Of a stretch of 64,000 nt of DNA, positions 9,401 through 17,395 are shown one piece after another (within the stretch, counting starts at the first letter, position 1; every line of letters begins with the position of its first letter). The DNA is from an uncultured Lachnospiraceae bacterium (lineage in GTDB: Bacteria > Bacillota > Clostridia > Lachnospirales > Lachnospiraceae): NCBI GenBank assembly GCA_910588845.1, contig CAJURU010000017.1, forward strand, positions 3,515-67,514, given 5' to 3'. The notes under the pieces were generated by a model that was given only the letters and a program-made list of their open reading frames with translations, made no database searches and had not been told where the DNA came from. Both the position numbers and the translations under genes were made by a program.

Positions 9401-10992
9401 TTACAGACCAGAGATACGGTATTTACTGGCTGTTCCAGGAATTAGACCCGCAAGTAATTCAGCAGCAGATTTTAGGCTCGAAAGAAGCCGGCCGCGACGC
9501 CAACGTTAATTTGAGCGGCGTGGGAATCGGTTACGGTTCACAGACGGAAGGAAATGCGGATACTTATCCATGTATGGCAGAAGAAGGAACCGGTTCTACC
9601 GGAAGTATGGCGAACCTTACCCGTTATGCTAATGCGGGCGGAAGTTTCTCTTATCTGTTTAAGGTGGATAAAAGCAAGAAAAATTACATTAGCTGTCAGT
9701 ATTCCAAGGCGGATAATGGCAAGACTATGGTAATCAAGGTGGGAGATACAGTAATTGCCACAGATACGCTGGATTATAAAGGGGATCAAGACATATATAT
9801 TGTAAAGTATGAGATTCCGGCGGAGGTTGTTGCCACAGCATCGCCTTATGAATTGAAAGACGATACTACGGGACAGGTTGAAGTCAGAGATGTGTTACGT
9901 ATTTCGTTCAGCGGTAAGGAAGGCGAGGAATCGCCAAGCCTTTGGAAGAATGCAAGTACCATGACGGAGTACAGCCACAATGCAGGTATCAAAAAACTTA
10001 CTTCCAATGTGGGAACTGTAAGTAAAACCAATACTGGCTATCAGTTGACTGTGCCAAAAGGTACGCAGCAGGTTGAGATAAAAACCGAATTACAGGATAA
10101 ATACGGTTTATTGTATGTGAACGGCGCTTTGACAGATGATACCCGGGCAAAGAGGATTACGCTTGGAAGCGGAGATACTATCGTCAATCTTCAGGTATTT
10201 GCCGAAGATCATGAGACGAAAGCAGATTACAAGCTCGTTATCAAGTTTATATCTGTCAGCGGCATAAAAATCACTCCGACGGCAAAGTCTATGTCTGTGG
10301 GAGAGAGCGTAAAGCTCAACTGTACTGTGACGGCTGCCAACGCTGCCGATAAAGCGGTAAGCTGGAAATCCAGCAATACTGCTGTGGCGACAGTGGATCA
10401 GAATGGTAAAGTTACAGCCAAAAAACAGGGAACAGCTATCATTACAGCTACCAGCAAAATCAACAGCAGCCTCAAGGCAACCTGTAAAATTACAGTAAAG
10501 AAACCGTCGCTTGCAATTACGGGAACTGCGGATTTGGCCAAAGGCAAGAGCCTCAAGCTGAAAGCAAAGCTGACAAACCTGAAAGGTTCCGTAAAATGGA
10601 CAATTAATTCCAAAAAGTTTGCAACGATTAAGTCTAATGGAACTACGGCAACTTTAAAAGCAAAGAAAAAAGTTGGCAAAGTAAAAGTAACGGCTCAGGT
10701 GGGAAGTATTAAGAAGACAGTTACGATCCAGGTAGTAAATCCAGTTAAGAGTATTAAGCTGAATGCGAAGTCAAAGAGCATTAAGGCGAAGAAGAGCTAT
10801 AAGCTGAAAGCGACGGTTCTGCCTAAGAATGCTACGAATAAGAAAGTTACTTACAAGAGCAGCAATACGAAGGTGGCCACAGTCAGCAGTTCCGGTAAGA
10901 TTAAAGCTAAGAAGAAAGGTAAAGCGACGATTACCGTTACCAGCAAGTCGAACCCCAAGGTAAAAACAAAATGCAAGATCGTTGTGAAATAA
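6430..10992 (+). CDS. Secreted beta-L-arabinofuranosidase, GH127/GH146 clan (DUF1680), multimodular
   Basis: A 1520-residue secreted glycosidase expected to cleave terminal beta-L-arabinofuranosyl residues, as in plant hydroxyproline-linked arabinans or side chains of complex pectin. After a signal peptide (about 1-38) come a malectin-like domain (47-238), a degenerate Ig-like domain with the WKSSN...GRVTRP pattern (240-330) and the alpha/alpha-barrel catalytic region (about 335-960). Expected zinc/nucleophile residues are visible: NCETC with Glu674 and Cys676, and the Cys746-Cys747 pair in FWCCTGTG, the first Cys being the nucleophile by family knowledge. Then follow a beta-sandwich (about 1040-1180), a cadherin-like module and three Lys-rich Big_2-type domains. 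The FWCCTGTGLEN form is closer to GH146-type members than to the CCPPN form of the third paralogue here. It has its own promoter and terminator. The exact subfamily is less certain than the clan. Confidence 0.88.
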   Translation: MRKQTDILCFLQKAAAICLTAAVCITSLPATGMHTVKAAAAADRKDPSIVYFVDCGDYVVDTVSEGDQLGTHNSVTDQVYGEDPVTGYKWGIVDTISNPLKNGECKNGGVSTDNTWPYESNPANKDVAKTASNRYTKNQFESGIEERYLDYKFEVENGKYEVTICCTDPWGCSKSPNAYLNYGKDTQVTLKEGVEASAQKPAKKVVDVTDGELTVNLRGRTDANKAINLCYILITSYSEPTEEEIRKKVSKDYAALDLGSSEIKTDIELPTAGTNDTTITWKSSNEAALSSTGRVTRPAAGKADIPVTLTATISYQGQFSMTKEFKVKVMAASDMESLEEFAYGDVNITDDYYNNVAAKDVEFLNKFDPDRLMYNFRLTAGYTKAEIKAKDVHNNGSGAENPYPGGWENSRIGGHTMGHYLAAAAQAVANGYGDVAGEDGLTLNQRLDYMIDELKDCQDKLGTGFIFGATMADVKDPERQFNLLEQGTTSDTWVPWYTMHKIVNGLVETYRLAGNETALEVAENLGEWIYNRTLKWDANVQKRVLNVEYGGMNDCLYELYKCVKARGDYASVDHFKEAAHKFDETELFDRVLAGEPNVLNGRHANCTIPKFMGALNRYRALKDEGDESRYLQYAESFWTLITEKHTYITGGNSECEFFGADNVLDLERSHCNCETCNTHNMLKLTRELYRITGDKKYADYYENTFINAIMASVNEETGMTTYFQPMATGYFKVYCNPDLERNYFWCCTGTGLENFTKLGDSFYYYTGDKLIVNQYTSSEVTWKDKGVTLKQETSIPNTDKASFTVQLLNGKTSAAFDLRLRVPDWAVSAPTVKVNGTAQNAAVSNGYVSLNRTWKSNDKVEITLPMGIKAYTLPDNAGTTYGFKYGPIVLAAELGVDDRRDTYQIGVQCDVCKIKIVNGQERVTTAGYGSTSNQGTLSSENLNVLAEDTVAEYMANIEKHLVKDANSLSFTLTGTDWGGEQDLKFTPYYRITDQRYGIYWLFQELDPQVIQQQILGSKEAGRDANVNLSGVGIGYGSQTEGNADTYPCMAEEGTGSTGSMANLTRYANAGGSFSYLFKVDKSKKNYISCQYSKADNGKTMVIKVGDTVIATDTLDYKGDQDIYIVKYEIPAEVVATASPYELKDDTTGQVEVRDVLRISFSGKEGEESPSLWKNASTMTEYSHNAGIKKLTSNVGTVSKTNTGYQLTVPKGTQQVEIKTELQDKYGLLYVNGALTDDTRAKRITLGSGDTIVNLQVFAEDHETKADYKLVIKFISVSGIKITPTAKSMSVGESVKLNCTVTAANAADKAVSWKSSNTAVATVDQNGKVTAKKQGTAIITATSKINSSLKATCKITVKKPSLAITGTADLAKGKSLKLKAKLTNLKGSVKWTINSKKFATIKSNGTTATLKAKKKVGKVKVTAQVGSIKKTVTIQVVNPVKSIKLNAKSKSIKAKKSYKLKATVLPKNATNKKVTYKSSNTKVATVSSSGKIKAKKKGKATITVTSKSNPKVKTKCKIVVK

Positions 10993-11074
10993 GCATAAAT
11001 AAATTGGTATTTCGCCATTCCATTTTTTGGAGATATGGTATCAGGCGTTAAGCACAAGGAAACAGCATCAAAAG

Positions 11075-11109
11075 AGCGGCAAATCATTCACATGGTTTGC
11101 CGCTTTATT
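11075..11109. terminator. Bidirectional intrinsic terminator between convergent genes
   Basis: The stem AGCGGCAAA (11075-11083) pairs with TTTGCCGCT (11096-11104), with TTATT after it on the plus strand and an AAAAG run before it that gives U residues on the minus strand. It separates the convergent glycosidase and ABC-class ATPase genes. Confidence 0.75.
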
Positions 11110-11153
11110 GTGATCCATAACGCAAAGGAAGAATGTTGTCGGAATGTTGTTCA

Positions 11154-12854
11154 TTACATCCGCAGCTGGCGGTAGCGGTTCAGGCAGGCATATATTTCTT
11201 GTTTCCTGGGCATAGCATATCCGCCTGGAACATAGTTTCCTTCACAAACAGCTGAGATTCCTTTTTCATCTAAAATTTTCCCAAGTTCTTCTGCTGCGTC
11301 TCCTAATGTGCGTTTGCCGTCAAAGAGATGAAGCTGCGCATATTTCATCAATTGTCCCAATGTGCCAAGCTGCTCCATGTCCGTGAGCTGTTCTACGTAG
11401 CGCAAATCAATCGTGTCCTTATTGATGACAATAGAATCTTTTCCCTGTGTCTTAATCTTAATGCGGTCGTTCTTACGGAAAGCGCCATCTACCTTGACAA
11501 TCCTCTGATATGAGGGTTCATTTGCCGGGGAAACAGGTTCTTCCGGTAACGGAAAGGCTGCTGCTTCTCCTTTGGCAAATGCTGTAATATCCTTGGGAAG
11601 ATAATGGTCCATCTGGATAATGCAATCTGCCTTGTGGAAATAGGAGCCGGAACTTCCAGCCACAAGAATGGTGGAAATGTTCCGCTTGTTGGACAATTCC
11701 TGAACCCTGTCAATGAAAGGTGTAATCGGTTCTGATTTACGGTTGACAACGCGCTGCATCAATTCATCCCGTATCATAAAGTTAGTCGCGCTGGTATCTT
11801 CATCAATGAGCAACAGGTTAGAGCCTGTTTCTATGGCTTCCACAACGTTGGCTGCCTGAGAAGTGCTGCCGCTGGCATCCTCCGTACAGAAATGAAGCGT
11901 ATCCTTGCGGTTAGGAAGATTGTTGATAAACATAGAGATGTCCACCTGTTTAATGCTTCGGCCATCCTCCGCGCGGATTTTCATGGCGGTTCCATCCGTA
12001 ATTACATACTCCCTGCCATCCCCGGCAATATGATTGTAGACGCCAAGTTCGAGGGCTTTGAGCAGCGTAGATTTACCGTGGTAGCCGCCGCCTACCACCA
12101 GGGTAATACCCTGTGGAATTCCCATACCCGTGATGTCCCCGTGATAGGGAAGGTTAAGCGTCACTTCCATAGATTCCGGGGATTGGAATGGTACGGCTCC
12201 TTTCATGGGTCTGTCGGAGACGCCTGATTCCCTGGGCAGAATAGAATTATTTGCCACGAAGGCGGACAAATTCAACCGCGTAAGCTCCTGGCGGATAAAT
12301 TGCTGGTCTTCTGACAATTCTTTGTTTTTCTGTACTGCTTTGGCGTCCAAAGCGCTGTAGTATAGGGATTTCTTGACACAGCCAGGAAGAAACTCAAAGA
12401 GAATTTTGCACAGTTCCCGGGCATTGATGGTTCTTCCGTTGGCGGGAAAACCAACTTCCATGCGCACGATAACCATACCGTTTTTGTCAATTTCGCAGGC
12501 GGTGCGTTCTAAAATTTCCTGTCCGCAGCGGCTGACAGAGAGCAGGCCGCTCTTGCCGGAACCCTTTGCCTTAAAGGTAAACGATTGTACTTGCCTGGAA
12601 AACTGGCGAATCAGATAATCCTGCAAGGCAATCCGTTTATGTTTCTTATCATAGAGCTCTGTGGGAAAGCCCGCGAGTTTCCCCGGAACGTGGACGCTCA
12701 CTTTTGAGGGAGCGGCAAAAGGATCTCCCTGTACATGGTCAATGGACAGCATATATCCCTCAAACTGCCAGCTTCCTCTGGTATCTTTGTAAGCCGGATA
12801 ACCTCTGTGGTCAATCCGGTTCAATAATTCTCGCAAATCTGTAGATGTTTTCAT
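11154..12854 (-). CDS. Predicted ATPase of the ABC class (COG3044-type)
   Basis: This 566-residue cytoplasmic protein matches the stand-alone ABC-class ATPase family. The N-terminus (DLRELLNRIDHRGYPAYK) and the Walker A-like GGGYHGKSTLL (about 253-263) are characteristic, and a Walker B stretch LLLIDEDTSATNF follows (about 345-360). There are no membrane segments or permease partners. Members are thought to be NTPases of unknown role, perhaps linked to nucleic acid or translation. GGAGG sits about 7 bp before the ATG. It is transcribed against all neighbours, away from the XpaC/TelA pair, with its own promoter and a GC-rich leader hairpin. The family assignment is firm; the function is not known. 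Confidence 0.85.
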   Translation of the reverse strand: MKTSTDLRELLNRIDHRGYPAYKDTRGSWQFEGYMLSIDHVQGDPFAAPSKVSVHVPGKLAGFPTELYDKKHKRIALQDYLIRQFSRQVQSFTFKAKGSGKSGLLSVSRCGQEILERTACEIDKNGMVIVRMEVGFPANGRTINARELCKILFEFLPGCVKKSLYYSALDAKAVQKNKELSEDQQFIRQELTRLNLSAFVANNSILPRESGVSDRPMKGAVPFQSPESMEVTLNLPYHGDITGMGIPQGITLVVGGGYHGKSTLLKALELGVYNHIAGDGREYVITDGTAMKIRAEDGRSIKQVDISMFINNLPNRKDTLHFCTEDASGSTSQAANVVEAIETGSNLLLIDEDTSATNFMIRDELMQRVVNRKSEPITPFIDRVQELSNKRNISTILVAGSSGSYFHKADCIIQMDHYLPKDITAFAKGEAAAFPLPEEPVSPANEPSYQRIVKVDGAFRKNDRIKIKTQGKDSIVINKDTIDLRYVEQLTDMEQLGTLGQLMKYAQLHLFDGKRTLGDAAEELGKILDEKGISAVCEGNYVPGGYAMPRKQEIYACLNRYRQLRM

Positions 12855-12897
12855 AAGAACCTCCGTGTATATAATTTTCCTTACATTCTTCTCTACG

Positions 12898-12914
12898 CCG
12901 GCGCGGGGCGCCGG
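12898..12914 (-). promoter_or_regulatory. GC-rich leader hairpin of the ABC-class ATPase gene
   Basis: CCGGCGC and GCGCCGG form a perfect 7-bp stem with a GGG loop (CCC on the minus-strand transcript), in an otherwise AT-rich 5' leader between the promoter and the start codon. No U-run follows on the transcript, so it is not a typical terminator. Confidence 0.5.
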
Positions 12915-12924
12915 GACTTTCCAT

Positions 12925-12954
12925 ATTATAACATATTATCCTAAATACAGTGAA
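12925..12954 (-). promoter_or_regulatory. Sigma-A-type promoter of the ABC-class ATPase gene
   Basis: Read on the minus strand, TTCACT (12954-12949), an 18-bp spacer and a perfect TATAAT (12930-12925). It lies back to back with the promoter of the XpaC-like gene. Confidence 0.6.
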
Positions 12955-12966
12955 TATAAAAAAATA

Positions 12967-12995
12967 TTGATTTTGCCGGGATAATGTTAGATAAT
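12967..12995 (+). promoter_or_regulatory. Promoter of the XpaC/TelA genes
   Basis: TTGATT (12967-12972), a 17-bp spacer and GATAAT (12990-12995) face away from the ABC-class ATPase promoter. The leader to the chosen start at 13089 is about 85 nt. Confidence 0.5.
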
Positions 12996-13088
12996 GATAC
13001 TATATTATTTATTTTTAGAATGGGTGAAATATCTTTTACAGTTTCATTCAAAATAGCCATATTTCGTTTATTTACAGGGAGAACAGAC

Positions 13089-14345
13089 ATGAATCCTGAT
13101 TGGGAAAAATTGGGAAAAGATGTGCAGCACATTGTGGAGGACGCTGTCAATTCCCAGAATTTTAGTCAACTGAATAAGGCGATTACCAACACGGTCAACG
13201 AGACGGTAGGCAGTATTCGTCAAGGGCTGCGCACGGCGGAGGAGAAGGTCAATAAGGAATGGAATAGAAAAAGTTACCGTTGGTATAGTACAGATAATAA
13301 GCAGGAGAAACGCGGACAATGCAAGAAGCCTGAAACTTCCGCTGCGTGTGTGCGCAAAGCAAAAGTTTCAGCGTCCCATTATTTCCGAAGAAATGCAGGC
13401 GTCAAAGCCGGAGGATTGACACTGACGATTTGCGGCTGCATTCTCAATGCAGGTCTTGGCATGGCAGTAATGATTCTGTGTTTCGTGTCGCTGTTTCTGG
13501 GGAGTTTTCCTGTGGGAATCCGCATTGCGTTGTCTATACTTTTGCCGCTTTTAGCGGGAAGCGCTATTATGACGGGGGCTGGCAGCCATATGTTGTCATC
13601 CTTGAAAAGATACCGCACGTATATGGAAGCGTTGGGAGGGAAGACTTACTGCAATATTAAAGAGATTGCCAGGATGAGCGGGAAACCGTCTTCCTTTGTG
13701 GTGAAGGATATCAGGAAAATGATTGCAAAAGGTTGGTTTGTCCAGGGACATCTCGACGAAGAACATACTTGTCTGATCGTCAGCCATGACACCTACCGCG
13801 AATATGAAGAAATCAGGAAACAGCGTTTGGAACAGCAAAAGTTAGAGCAGTTGAGGATTCAGCAGGAAGCTGACAGCGGTAAACAGAGAGCGGAACATGA
13901 GCAGTTACAGAAGGTCATGGAAAAGGGACAGGAATATATCCTCAAGATCAGGGCATGCAACAATGCAATTCCAGGGGAAGAAATCTCAGGCAAAATTTCC
14001 CATATGGAAATGATTATCCAGAAAATATTTGACAGAGTTGGCGCGGACCCGGATTCTCTGGAAGACATTGACAAGATGATGGAATATTATCTCCCCACTA
14101 CAGTAAAACTGTTGGAAGCGTATCAGAGCCTGAGCGAACAGCCGGTACAGGGTGGGAATATCCAGTCTTCCAAAATTGAAATTGAAAATACGCTTGATAC
14201 TTTGAACGGGGCGTTTGAAAAATTATTGGACAGCCTCTTTGAAGATGTGGCATGGGATGTGTCCTCGGATATATCCGTACTGCATACGATGCTTGCCCAG
14301 GAGGGCCTTGCCGGGAATGAAGATTGGAAATCGAAAGGAGAATAA
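13089..14345 (+). CDS. XpaC-like membrane protein (5-bromo-4-chloroindolyl phosphate hydrolysis family)
   Basis: A 418-residue protein of the XpaC-like family. The frame is open from 12984, but the ATG at 13089 is preferred because AGGGAG lies 8 bp upstream and the earlier residues show no family character. An amphipathic N-terminus is followed by two adjacent membrane segments (about residues 107-160), then a helix-turn-helix-like segment (MSGKPSSFVVKDIRKMIAKGWF) and a Gln/Glu-rich coiled coil. The last part (about 310-418) is helical. Its stop lies 1 bp before the TelA-like start, so translation is coupled; XpaC and TelA proteins commonly occur together and are linked to toxic-anion or envelope stress tolerance. 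The role is inferred from the pairing. Confidence 0.75.
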   Translation: MNPDWEKLGKDVQHIVEDAVNSQNFSQLNKAITNTVNETVGSIRQGLRTAEEKVNKEWNRKSYRWYSTDNKQEKRGQCKKPETSAACVRKAKVSASHYFRRNAGVKAGGLTLTICGCILNAGLGMAVMILCFVSLFLGSFPVGIRIALSILLPLLAGSAIMTGAGSHMLSSLKRYRTYMEALGGKTYCNIKEIARMSGKPSSFVVKDIRKMIAKGWFVQGHLDEEHTCLIVSHDTYREYEEIRKQRLEQQKLEQLRIQQEADSGKQRAEHEQLQKVMEKGQEYILKIRACNNAIPGEEISGKISHMEMIIQKIFDRVGADPDSLEDIDKMMEYYLPTTVKLLEAYQSLSEQPVQGGNIQSSKIEIENTLDTLNGAFEKLLDSLFEDVAWDVSSDISVLHTMLAQEGLAGNEDWKSKGE

Positions 14346-14346
14346 T

Positions 14347-15486
14347 ATGAGCGAAGAGTTTAAGGAGTTTACAGAGACGCCCACCCTCACATTAGAGCCG
14401 TTTCAGGATCAAGCGCCAGCGGCGGAAGTGAAAGTGCAGCAGGATATACCTGCAATGGAGGAACCAGCGCTGACGGAGGAAGAACAGCGCATGGTGGAGC
14501 AATTCACCAGCCAGATTGATTTGAATAACACGAATGTCATACTTCAATACGGCGCGGGCACCCAGAAGAAGATGGCGGATTTTTCGGAGAAAGCCCTGGC
14601 AAATGTGCAGACCAAAGATTTAGGTGAAATTGGAGAATTGATTACAGGAGTAGTCGCAGAACTCAAAGGTTTTGATGCGGAAGAAGAGGAGAGAGGATTT
14701 TTCGGTCGTCTGAAAAAATCAACGCAGAAACTCAGTAACTTAAAGTCAAAATACGATAAGGCGGAAGTAAACGTCAATAAAATCTGCAAAGTATTGGAAG
14801 GACATCAGGTACAGCTTTTAAAAGACGCTGCCCTTCTGGATAAAATGTACGAGCAGAACAAAGTATATTTTAAAGAATTGTCTATGTATATCCTCGCCGG
14901 GAAGCGCAAACTTGAGCAAGTGAGGACGACAGAACTTCCAGCGCTGCTAGACAGGGCGAATAAATCAGGTTTGCCGGAAGACGCGCAGGCGGCAAAAGAC
15001 CTGGATTCTCTCTGTACAAGATTTGAGAAAAAGATTCATGATTTGGAACTGACACGCATGATTTCTATTCAGACGGCGCCTCAAATTCGTCTGGTGCAGA
15101 ACAACGACACTATTATGGTGGAGAAAATCCAATCTACCATAGTAAATACGATTCCTCTGTGGAAAAGCCAGATGGTGCTCGCTATGGGTGTGGAACATTC
15201 CGTGCAGGCGTCCAAAGCGCAGCGGGAAGTAACGGACTTTACGAATGATCTGTTGAAGAAAAATGCTGAAAAATTAAAGATGGCGACGATTGAGACGGCG
15301 AGAGAGTCTGAGAGAGGGATTGTGGACATGGAGACTTTGCGGGCGACGAACGAATCGTTGATTTCCACTTTAGATGAAGTTCTGCGCATCCAAGTGGAAG
15401 GAAAAGAAAAACGCAGGGAGGCAGAACAGGAAATGCAGCGTTTAGAGGGAGAATTGAAGACAAAGCTGTTACAATTGCAAAGTTAA
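14347..15486 (+). CDS. TelA-family toxic anion resistance protein
   Basis: A 379-residue soluble helical protein. The ATG at 14347, 1 bp after the XpaC-like stop and preceded by AAGGAG, is the natural start; the longer frame from 14215 overlaps the upstream gene. After an acidic Pro-rich N-terminus, the body carries TelA family features: FFGRLKKSTQKL, a long coiled coil with PQIRLVQNNDTIMVEKIQSTI, and IPLWKSQMVLAM. TelA proteins have been associated with tellurite and envelope stress tolerance, but the biochemical function is not settled. It probably works with the XpaC-like membrane partner. The family call is firm. Confidence 0.87.
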   Translation: MSEEFKEFTETPTLTLEPFQDQAPAAEVKVQQDIPAMEEPALTEEEQRMVEQFTSQIDLNNTNVILQYGAGTQKKMADFSEKALANVQTKDLGEIGELITGVVAELKGFDAEEEERGFFGRLKKSTQKLSNLKSKYDKAEVNVNKICKVLEGHQVQLLKDAALLDKMYEQNKVYFKELSMYILAGKRKLEQVRTTELPALLDRANKSGLPEDAQAAKDLDSLCTRFEKKIHDLELTRMISIQTAPQIRLVQNNDTIMVEKIQSTIVNTIPLWKSQMVLAMGVEHSVQASKAQREVTDFTNDLLKKNAEKLKMATIETARESERGIVDMETLRATNESLISTLDEVLRIQVEGKEKRREAEQEMQRLEGELKTKLLQLQS

Positions 15487-15522
15487 TACAATAAGTATTA
15501 GGCAAAGAAGGAGAATTGTAAA

Positions 15523-17361
15523 ATGACGAAACAGAATATTAGCAGTAAATCTGTAACCAGTTTGAGGGGACAGGGGTTGTCAGTATTTCTTCTACTATTT
15601 GTTATGGCTTTTTGTTTTCACATAGATGTGAAAGCGGCAGACACAGTTCCTACCGTTGAAAAGGTGCAGCTTATCAACAGCCAGGATATCGAAATTTACT
15701 GGAGTGAAGAAATGTCCGGGGCAGGCTGGGTGGAAAGCCAATTCGTCGGCGATAAACTGGTGAAGCAGGAGCAGAACTTTTCTGTCACAGTTGATGGAAC
15801 ACAGCGTGAACTTAATTATTGGTGTTTTGAAGATGCAGGCAATTATGAGTATAAGGGCGTTGTCTATTACAATACGAAGAACAGTTTCTACCCCGACAAT
15901 CCCGACTGCCCCAAAACAACGCTGCGCTTGGCAGAGCCCATAACAAACCTTAACAGTTTGCCGGAAATTAAAGTGACGATCAAGGGCAATAAGGTGAAAG
16001 GAAGATTGTCAGATACGTATGTGCCGGAGCAGACGATTACTGTCAATGACTATGTGCCGTTTTATCAGAAAGAACGGACGCTTAACTGTGGCGTTAAGGT
16101 TGTCGGCACTGCAAAAGTACGCGATGAAGCGATGGATAAGGCGGCAGAGATGCTTGAAGTGCTTCTTGCAAAGCAGGATATCGCCAACCGTATGGGTTCT
16201 GCCGGCTGTATGCTGGGCCTCTACGGCGAAGGGGAGATTGCCTATGATATTCCTGAGCATAGGTTTGAATACGATGAAAATTACCTGTATGTAGAAGGAT
16301 TTGGCGGCACGCAGCTCGCATCCATCCGTGACGCCAATGTCTTGCGGCTAAAGACCGGCAGTTATACGACAGGTTATCGTGATGAGTCGATTCTCACGCA
16401 CGAATTTGCACATACAATCTATAATTATGGTCTCAGCGCGGGACAGCAGGCAGAATTTTTGAATATTTACAATACGTCGATATCTGCTGGTAAATGGCCT
16501 GATTCTTACGCAGGCAGCAATAAGGACGAATATTTTGCAACCTTGAGCGCCATCTGGTTCAATGCTATGGATGATACTTTTAATGGAGAGTGGGATGGTG
16601 TGCGCGGGCCTATTAATACCAGAGCGGAGCTAAAAGTTTATGACAGGGCGGCGTATGATTTTCTGTCTGAAATATATGTATCTGACCGCTATCTGCCTTC
16701 TCCCTGGGAAAATGGCAGCGTGCCGGACAATTACACTTATCCGGGCACGGATTCCGGAGATGATACAAATCCAGGGGATAACACAAACCCCGGAGACAAT
16801 ACGAACCCCGGAGGAAACACAAACCCCGGAGGAAACACAAATCCAGGGGATAATAATCAGCCTGTTGTAAATACTTATAGGGTAAAATTTGTCTTTCACA
16901 ATGGAAAAGCCGATTTGGTTAAGACAGTGAAAAATGGCAGTAAAGTATCCGCCCCATCTGCTTCCGGAAAGAAAGGTTATACATTTAAAGGCTGGTATCT
17001 GGGTACAAAAAAATATTCTTTCCACAGCAAGGTCACGAAAAATATAACTTTGCAGGCAAAATGGGATAAGGTAAAAGCAGGAAAGGCTTCCATCAAGTCC
17101 CTCAAGGCGCAAAGAGGAAAGAAATTACTTGTAACCATTAAAAAATCCAAGCAGGCAGACGGCTATAAGATTACTTGTGCGAAGAATAAGAAGCTTACCA
17201 AATCAAAGAAAATTACATATACATCGTCTATAAAGAAAACAATAACAAAGTTGAAAAAGGGAACATACTACGTCGGCGTGCAGGCGTACCGGAAAGATTC
17301 CACCGGTAAGAAAGTCCTGGGCAAAATGAGCGCCGCCAAAAAAGTGATTATCAAAAGATAA
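15523..17361 (+). CDS. Secreted HExxH zinc metallopeptidase with repeat linker and wall-associated modules
   Basis: A 612-residue secreted protein. A signal peptide (about 1-39) precedes an N-terminal beta domain and a gluzincin-like peptidase domain (about 190-400). The zinc motif HEFAH is at His293-Glu294-His297, and Glu336 in NKDEYFAT is a plausible third ligand. A linker of five 6-residue NPG[DG]N[TN] units (about 416-445) leads to a Listeria-Bacteroides/InlB-type repeat (about 451-515) containing the typical GYTFKGWY, and then a Lys-rich FN3-like tail. The gene lies 36 bp after telA and 34 bp before the YesM-type kinase gene, with no terminator between, so it may be co-transcribed with the regulators. 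The substrate is unknown; being among arabinofuranosidase genes it could attack the protein part of plant glycoproteins, which is inference. Confidence 0.78.
   Translation: MTKQNISSKSVTSLRGQGLSVFLLLFVMAFCFHIDVKAADTVPTVEKVQLINSQDIEIYWSEEMSGAGWVESQFVGDKLVKQEQNFSVTVDGTQRELNYWCFEDAGNYEYKGVVYYNTKNSFYPDNPDCPKTTLRLAEPITNLNSLPEIKVTIKGNKVKGRLSDTYVPEQTITVNDYVPFYQKERTLNCGVKVVGTAKVRDEAMDKAAEMLEVLLAKQDIANRMGSAGCMLGLYGEGEIAYDIPEHRFEYDENYLYVEGFGGTQLASIRDANVLRLKTGSYTTGYRDESILTHEFAHTIYNYGLSAGQQAEFLNIYNTSISAGKWPDSYAGSNKDEYFATLSAIWFNAMDDTFNGEWDGVRGPINTRAELKVYDRAAYDFLSEIYVSDRYLPSPWENGSVPDNYTYPGTDSGDDTNPGDNTNPGDNTNPGGNTNPGGNTNPGDNNQPVVNTYRVKFVFHNGKADLVKTVKNGSKVSAPSASGKKGYTFKGWYLGTKKYSFHSKVTKNITLQAKWDKVKAGKASIKSLKAQRGKKLLVTIKKSKQADGYKITCAKNKKLTKSKKITYTSSIKKTITKLKKGTYYVGVQAYRKDSTGKKVLGKMSAAKKVIIKR
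16768..16857 (+). repeat. Five tandem 18-bp units coding an NPGxNx linker
   Basis: Five in-frame 18-bp copies encode NPGDNT, NPGDNT, NPGGNT, NPGGNT and NPGDNN in the metallopeptidase. The near-identity of the copies suggests slippage or recent expansion of a flexible linker. Confidence 0.85.
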
Positions 17362-17395
17362 GTAACAGTAAAAAGCAAAAAAGGCGGAATTAGTA

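Noticed and set aside
16768..16857. Regular repeats that could be mistaken for a CRISPR array
   Set aside because: The 18-bp units are directly adjacent, without spacers, and are in frame within the metallopeptidase gene. The same holds for 55100-55500, 59490-59635 and the FIVAR repeats.
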